Shown: one piece after another, positions 8,001-17,300 of the stretch
Position numbering within the stretch: the stretch's first letter is position 1
Layout: each line of letters opens with the position of its first letter
Source of the DNA: a virus
IMG/VR virus record: IMGVR_UViG_3300004369_000071
Coordinates: 1-33,302 of that record
DNA: 33,302 nt
Strand: one strand, 5' to 3'
Notes under the pieces: model-generated
Seen by the model: the letters and a program-made list of their open reading frames with translations, nothing else
Told to the model about the DNA's origin: nothing
Database searches by the model: none
Position numbers and translations under genes: made by a program

Positions 8001-11000
8001 CTTGACCTCTAAATTGACCTTGTACTTGAGAAGCCAAACTGAAAGTATCAACGTTCAACAGAGTTGAAGAAGTTGAATAGTTTGTTGGAATAGTCGCATT
8101 GTTTACATAAGGATTGATTCCATAATTATTAGTCGGAGCATTAAATGGCCCTTCCTTATGATTAGGAACACAAACACGGAACACAAACGATGGTGGTGAA
8201 CCAGATGTTAACTCAGTTGGAGTGTATCCAAATACAGTTTCACCTACACTGAATGTTCCGGAAGTCATTGTGATTTCCAGAAGTTTAGGAGTGATGTATT
8301 GAGTTACATCAATACCATCAAAGAATGCATAGAAACGAGTAAGTGGTTTTAATTTAGAAACACTAAACTCAACGTTTCTGGAACGCATAAAGGGAATGAT
8401 GTCTCTACTTACGATTCTATCGCCAAGACTATCTCTAGTTTCTGTTGGTGTGATCTGCCATTGAATACCATCTCTAGACTGACCAGTAGAAATCTCGATG
8501 TCTTGCATCGTTCTTTCTAATGTGAAAGTATCCCTAGTTGTTGTGGTGGTTGTTCTGGTAGCTAAGTTGGTGAGATTATTTTGTGCAGTAATGGTTACAC
8601 TACTTCTTCCAGAAGCAGAACGATCATTAAAGTTCTGCGTACCAGCATTTACAGTGTTGCTAGAGAAGTCAACAGCAGTAACGTTAGTTCTTGCAGCACC
8701 TTGAGATACACTACTTTCAATTCTTGTATTTGCAACTCTCTCGGATGTCCAGTTAGTTTCCCAAGCACCCCAGTTAACTTCACTGAATCCAGTCTGAACG
8801 TTTACTCCAAGAATTGCAACCGATGCATCATATGCCGCAGTTTGTCTTACAGTATTTGCATTGACTCTGGTAGTGTCAATCCAAGTATCTGAGTTTGGTG
8901 TAAGTTCAATTTCGCCAGCGTAGAAAGTAACCAAGAAAGGAGTTACGTTTTCAACTCTAGAAGCAAATGGTTGAGCGAAGTATCTACGTTCTACATAATT
9001 CAGAGTAATCAGTCTTCCAGTCTTTCTAATGTTCTGACCATCGATATCATTGATAAAGTTGAGATCAACATCTGCATTAGAAGTTGTTCCGACACCAACC
9101 AAAGCTTGAGAGCCGGGAATGAGATCAATCGCAGTAGTATAATGCCCAGGTCTCAGAATGCCATCCTTAGTATCAATACTTGCAGAGAAGTCGATGTGTG
9201 CAATATGGTGAGCATCGTGCGATTTAAAGTTATCGACGAAGAATCCAGACTTAAATCTGTTTAATCCGTTTGCATCAATAATCTGTAAGTTACTGGTTTC
9301 TGTTTCGAGGAGAGAAAGTTGAGTATAATATTCGATATTTTCAATTCTTCTTTCGAGACCAGCAATGTCTGCCATTGTGAATCTCTTATGTCTCGTTCTT
9401 TGTACAACAACATCCTTGATATTATAGACATAAGGAGGTACATAAATCTTGGCAATTTCAATCGCATCGTCAACGACTTGTGGTTCTGTTGGATCATCGG
9501 ATGGAGATCCTACAACATAAGTAAACTTGCCATCCTTATCTAAGAACAGTCTGTCTCTTCTTGACTGATAATAGTTGTAAGATACAACCAATGATTCATC
9601 GGGAACTAAAGGATCATTAACACTTGTACCAGAAGAAGCAAAAGATCTGGAAGAAAACTCAAATGGAGATTTTGTTGAAGAGGTACTATATTCACCAACT
9701 CTGGGTCTGATATCAATCAGGTCACTTGTAATTGTGTTGTAGAGTGAGTTAATTGGGATGAGTTGTCTTTCTAAATCAGATGGATAACTTGAAGCGCTGT
9801 AAAAATCACCATCATCACTAGACTCCACATACAGGTTCTTGAATATAATTTTCAGTCTAGTTTTAGGCTCTGGTGCATTCTTATCTCTTTCAATATATGA
9901 ATAGTCGTAATAAGTTGACTTATCATTGGTAAAGATGAAGTATTGATTTGTGATATTCCTATCACCATTTGTTGTTGCTGCAACAAGTGCAGTAACGCCT
10001 GATTTCGAAGAACTTACTCTTTCCCCAACGTTGAATCTATTTTCATTCAGATATACAATACCAGTAGTTGATGAACTTGGTTTTTCAACGACTACAGCAA
10101 CTGCATTACTCTCAATACCTGTAAGATTTTCTCCAACGATAAGATCTGAGTTATTTCCACTTGGGCCAGAGAAAGCACCAAGAGTCAAAGTTGGCAGATC
10201 TGCGTCTCCGGAATCATTTGACTCAAATACTGCAAGAAGTTCTACAGCTTCTGGAACATTCAGTGAGATCTTTCTATCTTGAACTCTGGTTCCATAAACT
10301 CTACTATAAGTCAGACCATCATTTAAAGTATTTGTTCCAATACCAGAAGATTGATCTTTAGAACGAGAAATAATAATGGTGTTCGCATCATTTGATTTCT
10401 TAAGTTTGTTCTTAATCTTGGATTTGAGAACAGTCGCAAATAGATTTGCCTTTCCACTTGACTTAGACAATCCAACAAAGGTTACAGTCTTATTATCTGC
10501 AGATAATGTCATCTGACTTGCGGTCAGTGGTTCAATTGTTCCATCATCATAGGAGATAAAGTATCTCTCTTCGTCAAATGGTTGATAGAAAAGGTTAGAA
10601 CCTGCGTTAGGAGAAGTAAATGAATTATTAGTTACTGTAATATCAGAATATTGTTTTCTGAGTTGTACTGTAGTTGATGTTGGATCTAAACTTTCAATAT
10701 TTCTCTTCAGAAGAGGAGTTGTCAGACTATTTTCGGTAACGGTAAAGAGAGTATCTCTACGGAGGAGATCTGTGATTGTTATCGCAGAAGTTGGAACACC
10801 ACCATCACAAATATTTGGAACGGTTGTTACGCCAACAATATTAACAATTGTACCTAAAGTATTGACACCAACAACTTTATTGTATGTAAGTACATCTTGA
10901 CCAGCTCTACTATAACTGATAATGTTTCCTGTCGTAACAATACCAATAAAATTAGAACCAGATGCAGAGATAATTCCTGTGTTTCCGCCAGTATTAACCA

Positions 11001-12741
11001 GTCGGAAAGATCCAGAAATCGAGTTAGATAATCTTACAACATCATTAAGTACAACGTCGGCTTCAAATGTAGAAACCCCAACAGAACTTGACAGAGACTT
11101 TACATCATCAATGTTGAACTGTTTTACTTTAGTAACGGTTCTTCCATTATTAATTCCATTAATGATAATATTTTCATCTTTGAAAAACTGACCAAGAACA
11201 TCGGTCAATGTCAGTTCTGTGACGTTTGTGTCGTTACTTCTTACAAAACCGGTAGCACCACTTCTTGAACCTTCAATATGATCTGATGCGGTAATAGAAG
11301 TTATAGCTGTACCAACGGTGAGTTTAGTAAACAACTTAACATCAAACAGACGAGTCTCATAGAGTGTAGCTTCGTTAACATAACTCGCTGATTGAGCTTT
11401 AAAGTCATATAATCTACCAACACCGATTTCTTCACCACCAGGAGCAGTACCAATGGTGGTAAGACCAGCTCTTCTTGTGCTGACAAGAGCAACTGTTGCA
11501 GTGGTTCCAATACCAATTGATGGTGATCCGTATACGTTATTAACGAATAGTGGATTGCCAGTTACATATGGAACTGACTCTTGTGGGATATTTTTTGTAC
11601 TTCTGGATTTTCTTGCATCAATAAAAGTTGGTGCAATTTTTTCGATATCATAACCTTTGATGTAAGCTTTTCCTGGGCTTACTTGAATTGCCATCAAATC
11701 ATCAGAAGGAACATTACCATCCGATGTAGTTTGTTCTGCAGTATATACACCTCTATTTCCGATTTTATTGTCCAGTGATTCCTTGATAAATATCTCAAAT
11801 GGTTTTACATAATAATCTCCAGACTCATCATATGTTCTTTTTGCAAGAGCATCACGAATGAGATTATATTGAGTTTCTTGAACAAAGGATATCAGAACTC
11901 CAAACTCAACACGAGCGATCTCTACAAAGCTTTGATCAATCAAGTCTGCAATACTCTTTTTAGACAATCTCAGAGAGATTCTAAATCTATCAGCACCAGG
12001 AGCTGCAAAGTTGGTAAAACCAGAAGCGTTATCGTTTAATCCAGTATCTTCATTGGATGTTACAATATCTTCTAGAACCTGGAATCCAATTCTGTAAGTC
12101 GGAGTTTGACTATACTGATCAAGAATCAGAGTCTCACTCTGAACCTGAACAAAGTTACCCCTTACAAAATATACACCATCACCAATCGACATTGCTGAGC
12201 CGATAGATGTTGCGTTAGTTGCAATGGTGTTTGCAAATGGTTGATTGGTTGCAATAACACTCAATCCATATATAATATCTACACTTGTAATTAAACTTTC
12301 GCCATCAAGAAATGTTTCTTGAACAAAATCCGACGAACCAGATCTTTCGTAGTTGAGATATAGTGTAATATTACCTCTTTCTGATTCTTCTGCAGTAATA
12401 ATCTTAATAACGGTTGCTGTTACACCAGATCTTTGACCAGTGACTCTAGTACCTTCAAGTTTATCAATGTATAGAGAAATAGGCACTGATAAGAACGTTG
12501 GTTCGAGTTCAACGCATTTAAACGAATTATTATATGTTAAGTTACCAGGAATTACCTTTGAACCCTCTTTGAAAAAGTGGGTGCCGAACTGTTCAATCTG
12601 ATTTTGTAAGATCGATTGAAGTGTTGTTAGTTCTCTTGCCTGAACCGGGATGCCAGGCTTGAACAAAACTTTTTGATAGTTCTTATCCTTATTAAAATCG
12701 TCAAAATATGGGCTGACGTTAAGGTTAGTTTCCTGTGGCAT
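5002..12741 (-). CDS. Giant DUF4815-type virion structural protein (2579 aa)
   Basis: A very large baseplate or tail-associated protein at the position of T4 genes 9-12. The N-terminus (NVSPYFDDFNKDKNYQKVLF, KPGIPVQARELTTLQSILQN) and segments at about 310-400 (AKRTYDESGDYYVKPFEIFI, VSPGKAYIKGYDIE) are the DUF4815-type core. The core continues at about 1117-1160 (RRIENIEYYTQLSLLETETS) and at about 1760-1900 (DPLAQTFTVSEATGVFLTSV, GSLFKSQNGGTWDPSQYEDL). A low-complexity NVTNVTNNVTNVT run lies at about 1745. GxGY-type repeats appear at about 2002 and 2052, and a 'LKIGNEIISYTG...RGIDGTG' module at about 2200. The C-terminal part holds 'HRSHGMHAFNN' and 'RINRTHDMYNP'. It starts 6 nt after gp8 with only a weak AAAAAG ribosome site. 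It is probably a wedge or fibre-anchoring protein; the exact T4 counterpart is uncertain. Confidence 0.88.
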   Translation of the reverse strand: MPQETNLNVSPYFDDFNKDKNYQKVLFKPGIPVQARELTTLQSILQNQIEQFGTHFFKEGSKVIPGNLTYNNSFKCVELEPTFLSVPISLYIDKLEGTRVTGQRSGVTATVIKIITAEESERGNITLYLNYERSGSSDFVQETFLDGESLITSVDIIYGLSVIATNQPFANTIATNATSIGSAMSIGDGVYFVRGNFVQVQSETLILDQYSQTPTYRIGFQVLEDIVTSNEDTGLNDNASGFTNFAAPGADRFRISLRLSKKSIADLIDQSFVEIARVEFGVLISFVQETQYNLIRDALAKRTYDESGDYYVKPFEIFIKESLDNKIGNRGVYTAEQTTSDGNVPSDDLMAIQVSPGKAYIKGYDIEKIAPTFIDARKSRSTKNIPQESVPYVTGNPLFVNNVYGSPSIGIGTTATVALVSTRRAGLTTIGTAPGGEEIGVGRLYDFKAQSASYVNEATLYETRLFDVKLFTKLTVGTAITSITASDHIEGSRSGATGFVRSNDTNVTELTLTDVLGQFFKDENIIINGINNGRTVTKVKQFNIDDVKSLSSSVGVSTFEADVVLNDVVRLSNSISGSFRLVNTGGNTGIISASGSNFIGIVTTGNIISYSRAGQDVLTYNKVVGVNTLGTIVNIVGVTTVPNICDGGVPTSAITITDLLRRDTLFTVTENSLTTPLLKRNIESLDPTSTTVQLRKQYSDITVTNNSFTSPNAGSNLFYQPFDEERYFISYDDGTIEPLTASQMTLSADNKTVTFVGLSKSSGKANLFATVLKSKIKNKLKKSNDANTIIISRSKDQSSGIGTNTLNDGLTYSRVYGTRVQDRKISLNVPEAVELLAVFESNDSGDADLPTLTLGAFSGPSGNNSDLIVGENLTGIESNAVAVVVEKPSSSTTGIVYLNENRFNVGERVSSSKSGVTALVAATTNGDRNITNQYFIFTNDKSTYYDYSYIERDKNAPEPKTRLKIIFKNLYVESSDDGDFYSASSYPSDLERQLIPINSLYNTITSDLIDIRPRVGEYSTSSTKSPFEFSSRSFASSGTSVNDPLVPDESLVVSYNYYQSRRDRLFLDKDGKFTYVVGSPSDDPTEPQVVDDAIEIAKIYVPPYVYNIKDVVVQRTRHKRFTMADIAGLERRIENIEYYTQLSLLETETSNLQIIDANGLNRFKSGFFVDNFKSHDAHHIAHIDFSASIDTKDGILRPGHYTTAIDLIPGSQALVGVGTTSNADVDLNFINDIDGQNIRKTGRLITLNYVERRYFAQPFASRVENVTPFLVTFYAGEIELTPNSDTWIDTTRVNANTVRQTAAYDASVAILGVNVQTGFSEVNWGAWETNWTSERVANTRIESSVSQGAARTNVTAVDFSSNTVNAGTQNFNDRSASGRSSVTITAQNNLTNLATRTTTTTTRDTFTLERTMQDIEISTGQSRDGIQWQITPTETRDSLGDRIVSRDIIPFMRSRNVEFSVSKLKPLTRFYAFFDGIDVTQYITPKLLEITMTSGTFSVGETVFGYTPTELTSGSPPSFVFRVCVPNHKEGPFNAPTNNYGINPYVNNATIPTNYSTSSTLLNVDTFSLASQVQGQFRGQVRNGMLLRGQTSRAQATVSNARLISDAIGKLQGSFLIPDPNRLSNPRWETGTKTLKFTTSSVNTLIAGLVSSSAEVNFYAQGELQTVQEQVLSTRVPQISRIDHTDTRVLRDTTSRQLGPDRLTVNTDTLAQVVDVDTAQIATQRVTGVDIDVVEQNIFNITNVTNVTNNVTNVTAPAPRRDPLAQTFTVSEATGVFLTSVDVFFQSKDDTLPVILEVRTVDTGLPTSKVLPFSVVELEPNRVNISENASVATRFTFSSPVYLTGETEYAVVLLSDSTNYRAWIARMGEIDISTVELLDAQQIVISQQPYLGSLFKSQNGGTWDPSQYEDLKMTLYKAVFDTRPGAARFFNPVLNEGNKQVITLPSNPIEILSRRAVVGLGSTFASPAGLVPGVTITQSGNLNASAKLVNTAGIASVGSQTFSITNAGVGYTPSSGSLTYSSVPLRALTGSGVGMVGNVTVTNGQISGVTVTNGGRNFAVGDTVGVTTLGLGNGSGAVLSVGIVTSLNTLILDNIQGSFVTGIGTVTFDNGSNVVVVGNACTISSFDVDSTYDGLHFKVLHRSHGMHAFNNLVTISGVESDVPVTTLTADFDANSTADISIVSSSNFDTFEGVGVGTTNYGFLKIGNEIISYTGTASGSITGITTRGIDGTGSFSYPTGTEVRKYELGGVSLRRINRTHDMYNPAVTVPNPKDLDYYHLKINMSQNGTNRSGGSLPNRYFTNTKQTGGSEITATQNIQFETLTPNIQTLTPPGTSLSGRVRTTSATSVSGNEESFVDNGFVSIDLGGQNTFDTPRLIASKVNEDDKLSGLPGNKSFTLETIMVSGDSDVSPVVDLDRVSVITTTNRLNSPVSNFATDSRVKLTGKDPCASTYVSRLVVLENPATSLRVQFAAFRRPSADIRVFYKIMSEGSTENSLNQNFELFPGNNNFTQSGSVKDPSAKDGKPDAVTTSSSDLSFKDYLFTSGPLPKFTKFQIKIDIIGTNQSEPPYIKDLRAIALA
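7480..7525 (-). repeat. Imperfect 9-bp tandem repeat encoding NVT units
   Basis: The minus strand repeats ACCAACGTT with variants about four to five times, encoding an Asn-Val-Thr series inside the 2579-aa protein near residue 1745, just before the conserved DPLAQTF segment. Repeat-number change would alter the linker by three residues at a time without shifting frame. Confidence 0.75.
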
Positions 12742-12747
12742 AGCTTT

Positions 12748-14319
12748 TTAAAATTCCAATACGATTTTAATGTCTTCTTTTTGTTGCGAACTACGAGTCA
12801 CAGATGCCCTGTTGTCAACATAAATGATCTCACCACTATATTTTTCAACCTCAGGATTTGCAACACCTTGTACGAAGCTCATTCCTAAGTTATATGTCCT
12901 ATTATTTATCGAGGTAGATAAACCAGGAGCAACAGAAGTACCAAAGTCAGTGTCAATGTTTAAATTACTAGAACCTCCAAAAACAGTGGTTCCTGCACCA
13001 GTAGTTGGAGCGGCAGTAAATCTGAAAAGTTTATATCCATAATCTGGGCTGGTATCTGCAGTTCCATCGGTATTGAAACCAGCAACTCTCTTGTCTTGCC
13101 AATATTTCAATACTCCAGTAGTAGAATCCCAGTTAATAACTCTTCCTACTGCAGTAGAACCAATACCAATTTTTTGAGTGACAAAATTGTCTGGAGTAAA
13201 AACTGTATTAGTGGATCCAGCGCCAGTTAATTTAAGCCCATAAACCGCACTAACCCTTGCCAATGTCAGTTTATTTGTGGATCCATATGCATAAGGATCT
13301 TTAACGATTCCAATTCTGGCAAATTGGTTACCAGTAATGAAGTCGGGGTTGGTGATATCATTTTCAAGTCTGGAGTAAATCAGAACTCTATTTGCTCCAA
13401 GTTCTCTATAAATATCTGCTCCGTGACCTCCTTGTGGAGGAATAATCACATTAAATGCGGCATCTGTTGAACCAGATGGATTAGTCAGTCCAACTTTGTT
13501 TAGGTTGACTGTTCCGAAGGTATAATCTGAACCACCGTCGGTAACTTCAACTGAATTGATTTTACCAGCAGCATTTACTACAACAGAACACCTTGCACCT
13601 TCTCCGTCACCTTCAATCGGAACATTATTATAAGTGGTTGCGGTGCCATAACCAACACCTCTATTAGTGATGGTTACGATCTTAAGTTGACCACTAGTTG
13701 ATGCATTGTTTCTTACGGCTGCTACATCATTATTGGTTGACCAATTTTGTGGAACTGGAATAAAACTGGTAGAATCAAACTTAACCAGGTCTGATGGTTT
13801 AATTGTGTAAAGATATTTCCAAATGTATCCATCTCCAGAACTACCAGCAGATCTTGGTTCAAGGTCTGTAAACAAAGGTTCATCGAGGGAGGGTCTTCCG
13901 TCTGGGTTTTCTGGATCAGTACCATTTTGCAGACAAATATAAACCCTATAGTCAGAGTTCACCACATAAAAATTGGTATCATACAAGTTTGTTGAACTTG
14001 TTTGTGGTGAAAGATTGGCTCTAGAATAATCGTGTCTGTACATCTCATACGTAGTACCAGATGTCCAATCAAGTTTTCTTACCACCCTAACAGCATCAGA
14101 CGCATTGATTCTCTTCAATGCAATCATTGTGTCCCAATAATCATTCTCTTCATCGAATGAGTCTTTAGGAGATGGTGGATTTTCATTCCAATCAGAATCG
14201 AACTCGGTAGCATTGGGTAAACCAATCCAAACATAGTAACTGTTGGTTGTTGAAGCTATACCCGCTACAAAACTTTCCGAATTCAAAATACGAAGGTGAT
14301 CAGTTATGATAGCTGACAT
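12748..14319 (-). CDS. 8: gp8 baseplate wedge protein
   Basis: gp8 is a dimeric wedge component linking gp7 and gp10 around the baseplate. The ends match T4 gp8 as recalled: the C-terminal 28 residues (GEIIYVDNRASVTRSSQQKE, then DIKIVLEF) parallel 'GEMIYMENRPPIIM...EEINILFTF'. The middle has the 'YDTNFYVVNSDYRVYICLQN' and 'GDGYIWKYLYTIKPSD' segments, matching the T4 'GDGYVWEYLFEIPP' signature. At 523 aa it is longer than T4 gp8 (334 aa). The added middle includes GxGY-type repeats at about 213 (VTITNRGVGYGTATTY) and about 255 (VEVTDGGSDYTFG), plus a Gly/Thr-rich stretch near 440. A CATAAATA late box lies 20-27 nt upstream, between this gene and the giant gene before it. No clear ribosome site is present. 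Confidence 0.92.
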   Translation of the reverse strand: MSAIITDHLRILNSESFVAGIASTTNSYYVWIGLPNATEFDSDWNENPPSPKDSFDEENDYWDTMIALKRINASDAVRVVRKLDWTSGTTYEMYRHDYSRANLSPQTSSTNLYDTNFYVVNSDYRVYICLQNGTDPENPDGRPSLDEPLFTDLEPRSAGSSGDGYIWKYLYTIKPSDLVKFDSTSFIPVPQNWSTNNDVAAVRNNASTSGQLKIVTITNRGVGYGTATTYNNVPIEGDGEGARCSVVVNAAGKINSVEVTDGGSDYTFGTVNLNKVGLTNPSGSTDAAFNVIIPPQGGHGADIYRELGANRVLIYSRLENDITNPDFITGNQFARIGIVKDPYAYGSTNKLTLARVSAVYGLKLTGAGSTNTVFTPDNFVTQKIGIGSTAVGRVINWDSTTGVLKYWQDKRVAGFNTDGTADTSPDYGYKLFRFTAAPTTGAGTTVFGGSSNLNIDTDFGTSVAPGLSTSINNRTYNLGMSFVQGVANPEVEKYSGEIIYVDNRASVTRSSQQKEDIKIVLEF

Positions 14320-14338
14320 TTTGAAGGACTTTTTGTTT

Positions 14339-14346
14339 TATTTATG
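14339..14346 (-). promoter_or_regulatory. Late promoter-like box CATAAATA before gp8
   Basis: The minus strand reads CATAAATA in the 28-nt gap between the end of the 4017-aa gene and the gp8 ATG. It differs from the T4 late consensus TATAAATA only in the first base. Confidence 0.62.
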
Positions 14347-14347
14347 T

Positions 14348-17300
14348 TTAAATGTAGGCCTCTTTGAGGTCTCTGGTTCTAATGATTACCGGTCCTGTTG
14401 TGATACCAGTTACTCCATCGTTATTGATAACACTGAACTGACTTGTATCAATCTTTACAAAATCATACATACGACCCCAGGAATACTTACCAAAGTTCTC
14501 ACTTGTTCCAGTGCTGACATTTGCAACGGAGTTGACACTTACAGTAACTCTGACCAGAGTTGTAACTCCAACACCAATTGCACTACCAGAAACACTTTCC
14601 ACAGACATAACCTTGTAGATATTATCAATAAAAGATGTACCAATACCAACCGTAGATGTACCTGATGCATCTGAATATGCAGTCAGACCATTACCAGTGT
14701 TCGAATCGTGAACGATAAAGTAATAATTGGTTTGAATACCACTCGCGGTAATGGGGATGGTCATTGTATTAGACGACCTGAGTGGAGAATCTAATGGAAT
14801 GAACAAGTCAAAGGTGAGACCAGTTGTCGCAATACCAACTACTGAAGTAGTACCAATACCAGTAATAATTCCAAAGTCACCTTCATACTTGACACTGGAC
14901 AAAGTACTGTTGACCTGGGCTTCTGGTTCAATCATTACAACTGGTGGCTTTGTATTCGTATATCCAAGACCAGCATTTACGATGGTCACTGAAGAAACGG
15001 TTCCAAGACCAGAAATTACTGCAACACCAGTTGCGTTGGTATTCATAGTGATACCAATTCCAGAATAAACGGTTCCAATACCTGCAGTAACGCCGATAGA
15101 AACTTTTGGTGCAGTTGTAAATCCAGATCCACCATCAGAAATAATGATACTAGAGATAGTTCCAGCTGCTGATACGAGAGCCGTTGCAGCAACTCCAATC
15201 TTTTCCGTTCTATCGAAAATAATTACACTTTGATTAACTTCTGCAAGATCATCAATTTCGTTAAAGAATGGAACTGCAGTATCAACAAACACTTCTGTAG
15301 AAGCTGCAGAAACATTGTTGATGATATATGAAACGGGTCTGATACCAGCTTCTAGTTCTGGTCTATCCTTGGTTACATTAATGTTGCCAATGATGATGTC
15401 TGAAAGTTGTTTTTTCCAGGTTACTGGTCTTTGTAAAGATCTGTCCGTCGTGATACCAACATTAATGTAAGTATTTGTTGTTACCACATCAGCTGTAGTA
15501 ATACCAGTTACTGTTCTTGGCAGTTCTTGATATCTGAATCCAAGACCAATGTCGGGATATGAATTGATAGTAAGTTTATCACCGACTTTTACAGTTTCTA
15601 AAATATCAACAGTTTGAACATCATTATCCGAAGCACGATAGAAGTAGGTTCTTACCTTATCACCAAACTTAGGAGGTTCTGAGAATGTGATTTGAGAACC
15701 ACCAACAATTGTATAACTTTCAAATGGAACTTGGAGGATATCATTCAGGAATATTAAGAGATTATCTTCTACAAGAATTGGTGAACCTTTGGCTGCCCTC
15801 AGTGTTAAGAGAGTTTCACTTGCACCAACTGTCTTAGTAAGATTGAATGTCGTTCTTTCACCATCAAACAGATTCTCAAACGTGTTCAATTTCTCAAGTT
15901 GACCAAATGTCCAACCAGCAAAACTATCATTAAACGTTTCGGTTACAGTCAATCTGAATGATGTAAATGCAGCCCCAACAGAAGCGTCTGTAGGAATGCC
16001 TGCTTGATTGTCAGTTGCAAGTTCAAGAATGTCACCAACTTTATAATTGTATCCATAATTTGTAATATCAAAACCAATCACACTCTTTGCAAGACCAACA
16101 CGAACTGATACCGATGCACCAATACCAGTTGGGCTTCCAACCAATCTCATATTTTCATAATTCAGAGGAGCTTCAAACTCCAGAGTTGGTGGATTTGTCG
16201 AGGTAAATCCTGAACCAGGATTTGTAATAGTTACTGATGTTACAATACCTGCAGTGACATTTGCACGACCGATAGTTACGATTCCAGAAGAACTGATAGC
16301 CTTAACCAGAATGTTAGTCTGAACTCCAACTCTATAACCAGAACCACTGTTTCCAATAGACACAGACTCAATTGTTCCAGCAATGGATACGATTGCAGTT
16401 CCACCAGCAGCTACAAGAGGTTGATATCCAAATGAACTTGATTCACCAACAGAAACAATAACACCACCTCTAGGAATAGAAGAAACATTGGTATCGTAAC
16501 TTACTGATACTCCAGCACCTGTAAAACGGATCGAGGAAATACCAGTTGTCTCTGTGATGAGGTAATCATCTGGAGATGTTGGATTCTGGAAGATTTCATT
16601 CACTAGAATTACACCGGTGTTGGTTGCAAAACCAACCACATCTCCACCTTCTGACTTAAGAATGAATGAAGATGCAATACCAGTGAATTGATTTTCAATA
16701 GTATCAAATACATGGTTGTTTGTATAGGTATCTTCTGTACTATCGGGAATACCAGTTCTAATAAATGCTCTGGCAGCAAAGGTTGAAGTTGTGGTGAGCC
16801 CTACTGGGCCCTTCTGCCCTTTAGGAGCTTCTACGAAGTTGATAGTATCTCTGACAACTTGGTAGTTACCAACATACTTAGTAATTGTAGCTCCAATACC
16901 GTGATTTGCTAACGCAGAGTTAAGTTGAGCTCTCTTAATGAGTACAATGTTTGTTCCACCAATACCAATGGTATCAATCTTCATAAACTCATCATCAACC
17001 TTAACAACATCACCAGAGAAGAATGATGAAATACCAGTCATTGTCATAAAGTCAGTACCTGTGCCCATTGCAGTAGCAATCCCTGCATTAATTGGAGACT
17101 GAATCAATGGGCTCTGGATATTGTTATCCAGAGTGACTAACATCTTAGAATTGAGTTTTTGTGCAGTAAATGCGTGAGTTGTTCCAACACCAACCGCAGT
17201 GATATCTAAGACACTTGGAACGGTCAGGAGAGCGTCTGTTGCACTTGCTGCAACCTTAAACTTATTCTCAGCGATTTTAACGACATAGAGTGTCGATGGC

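Noticed and set aside
5002-12741. Assignment of the 2579-aa protein as T4 gp10 or gp9
   Set aside because: Only gene position supports this. The visible conserved segments are of the DUF4815 type and do not resemble remembered gp9 or gp10 sequence.
5390-12888. Plus-strand open frames opposite the 2579-aa and gp8 genes
   Set aside because: They are shadows of repetitive Ser/Thr/Gly-rich coding DNA, with no ribosome sites and no recognisable proteins.
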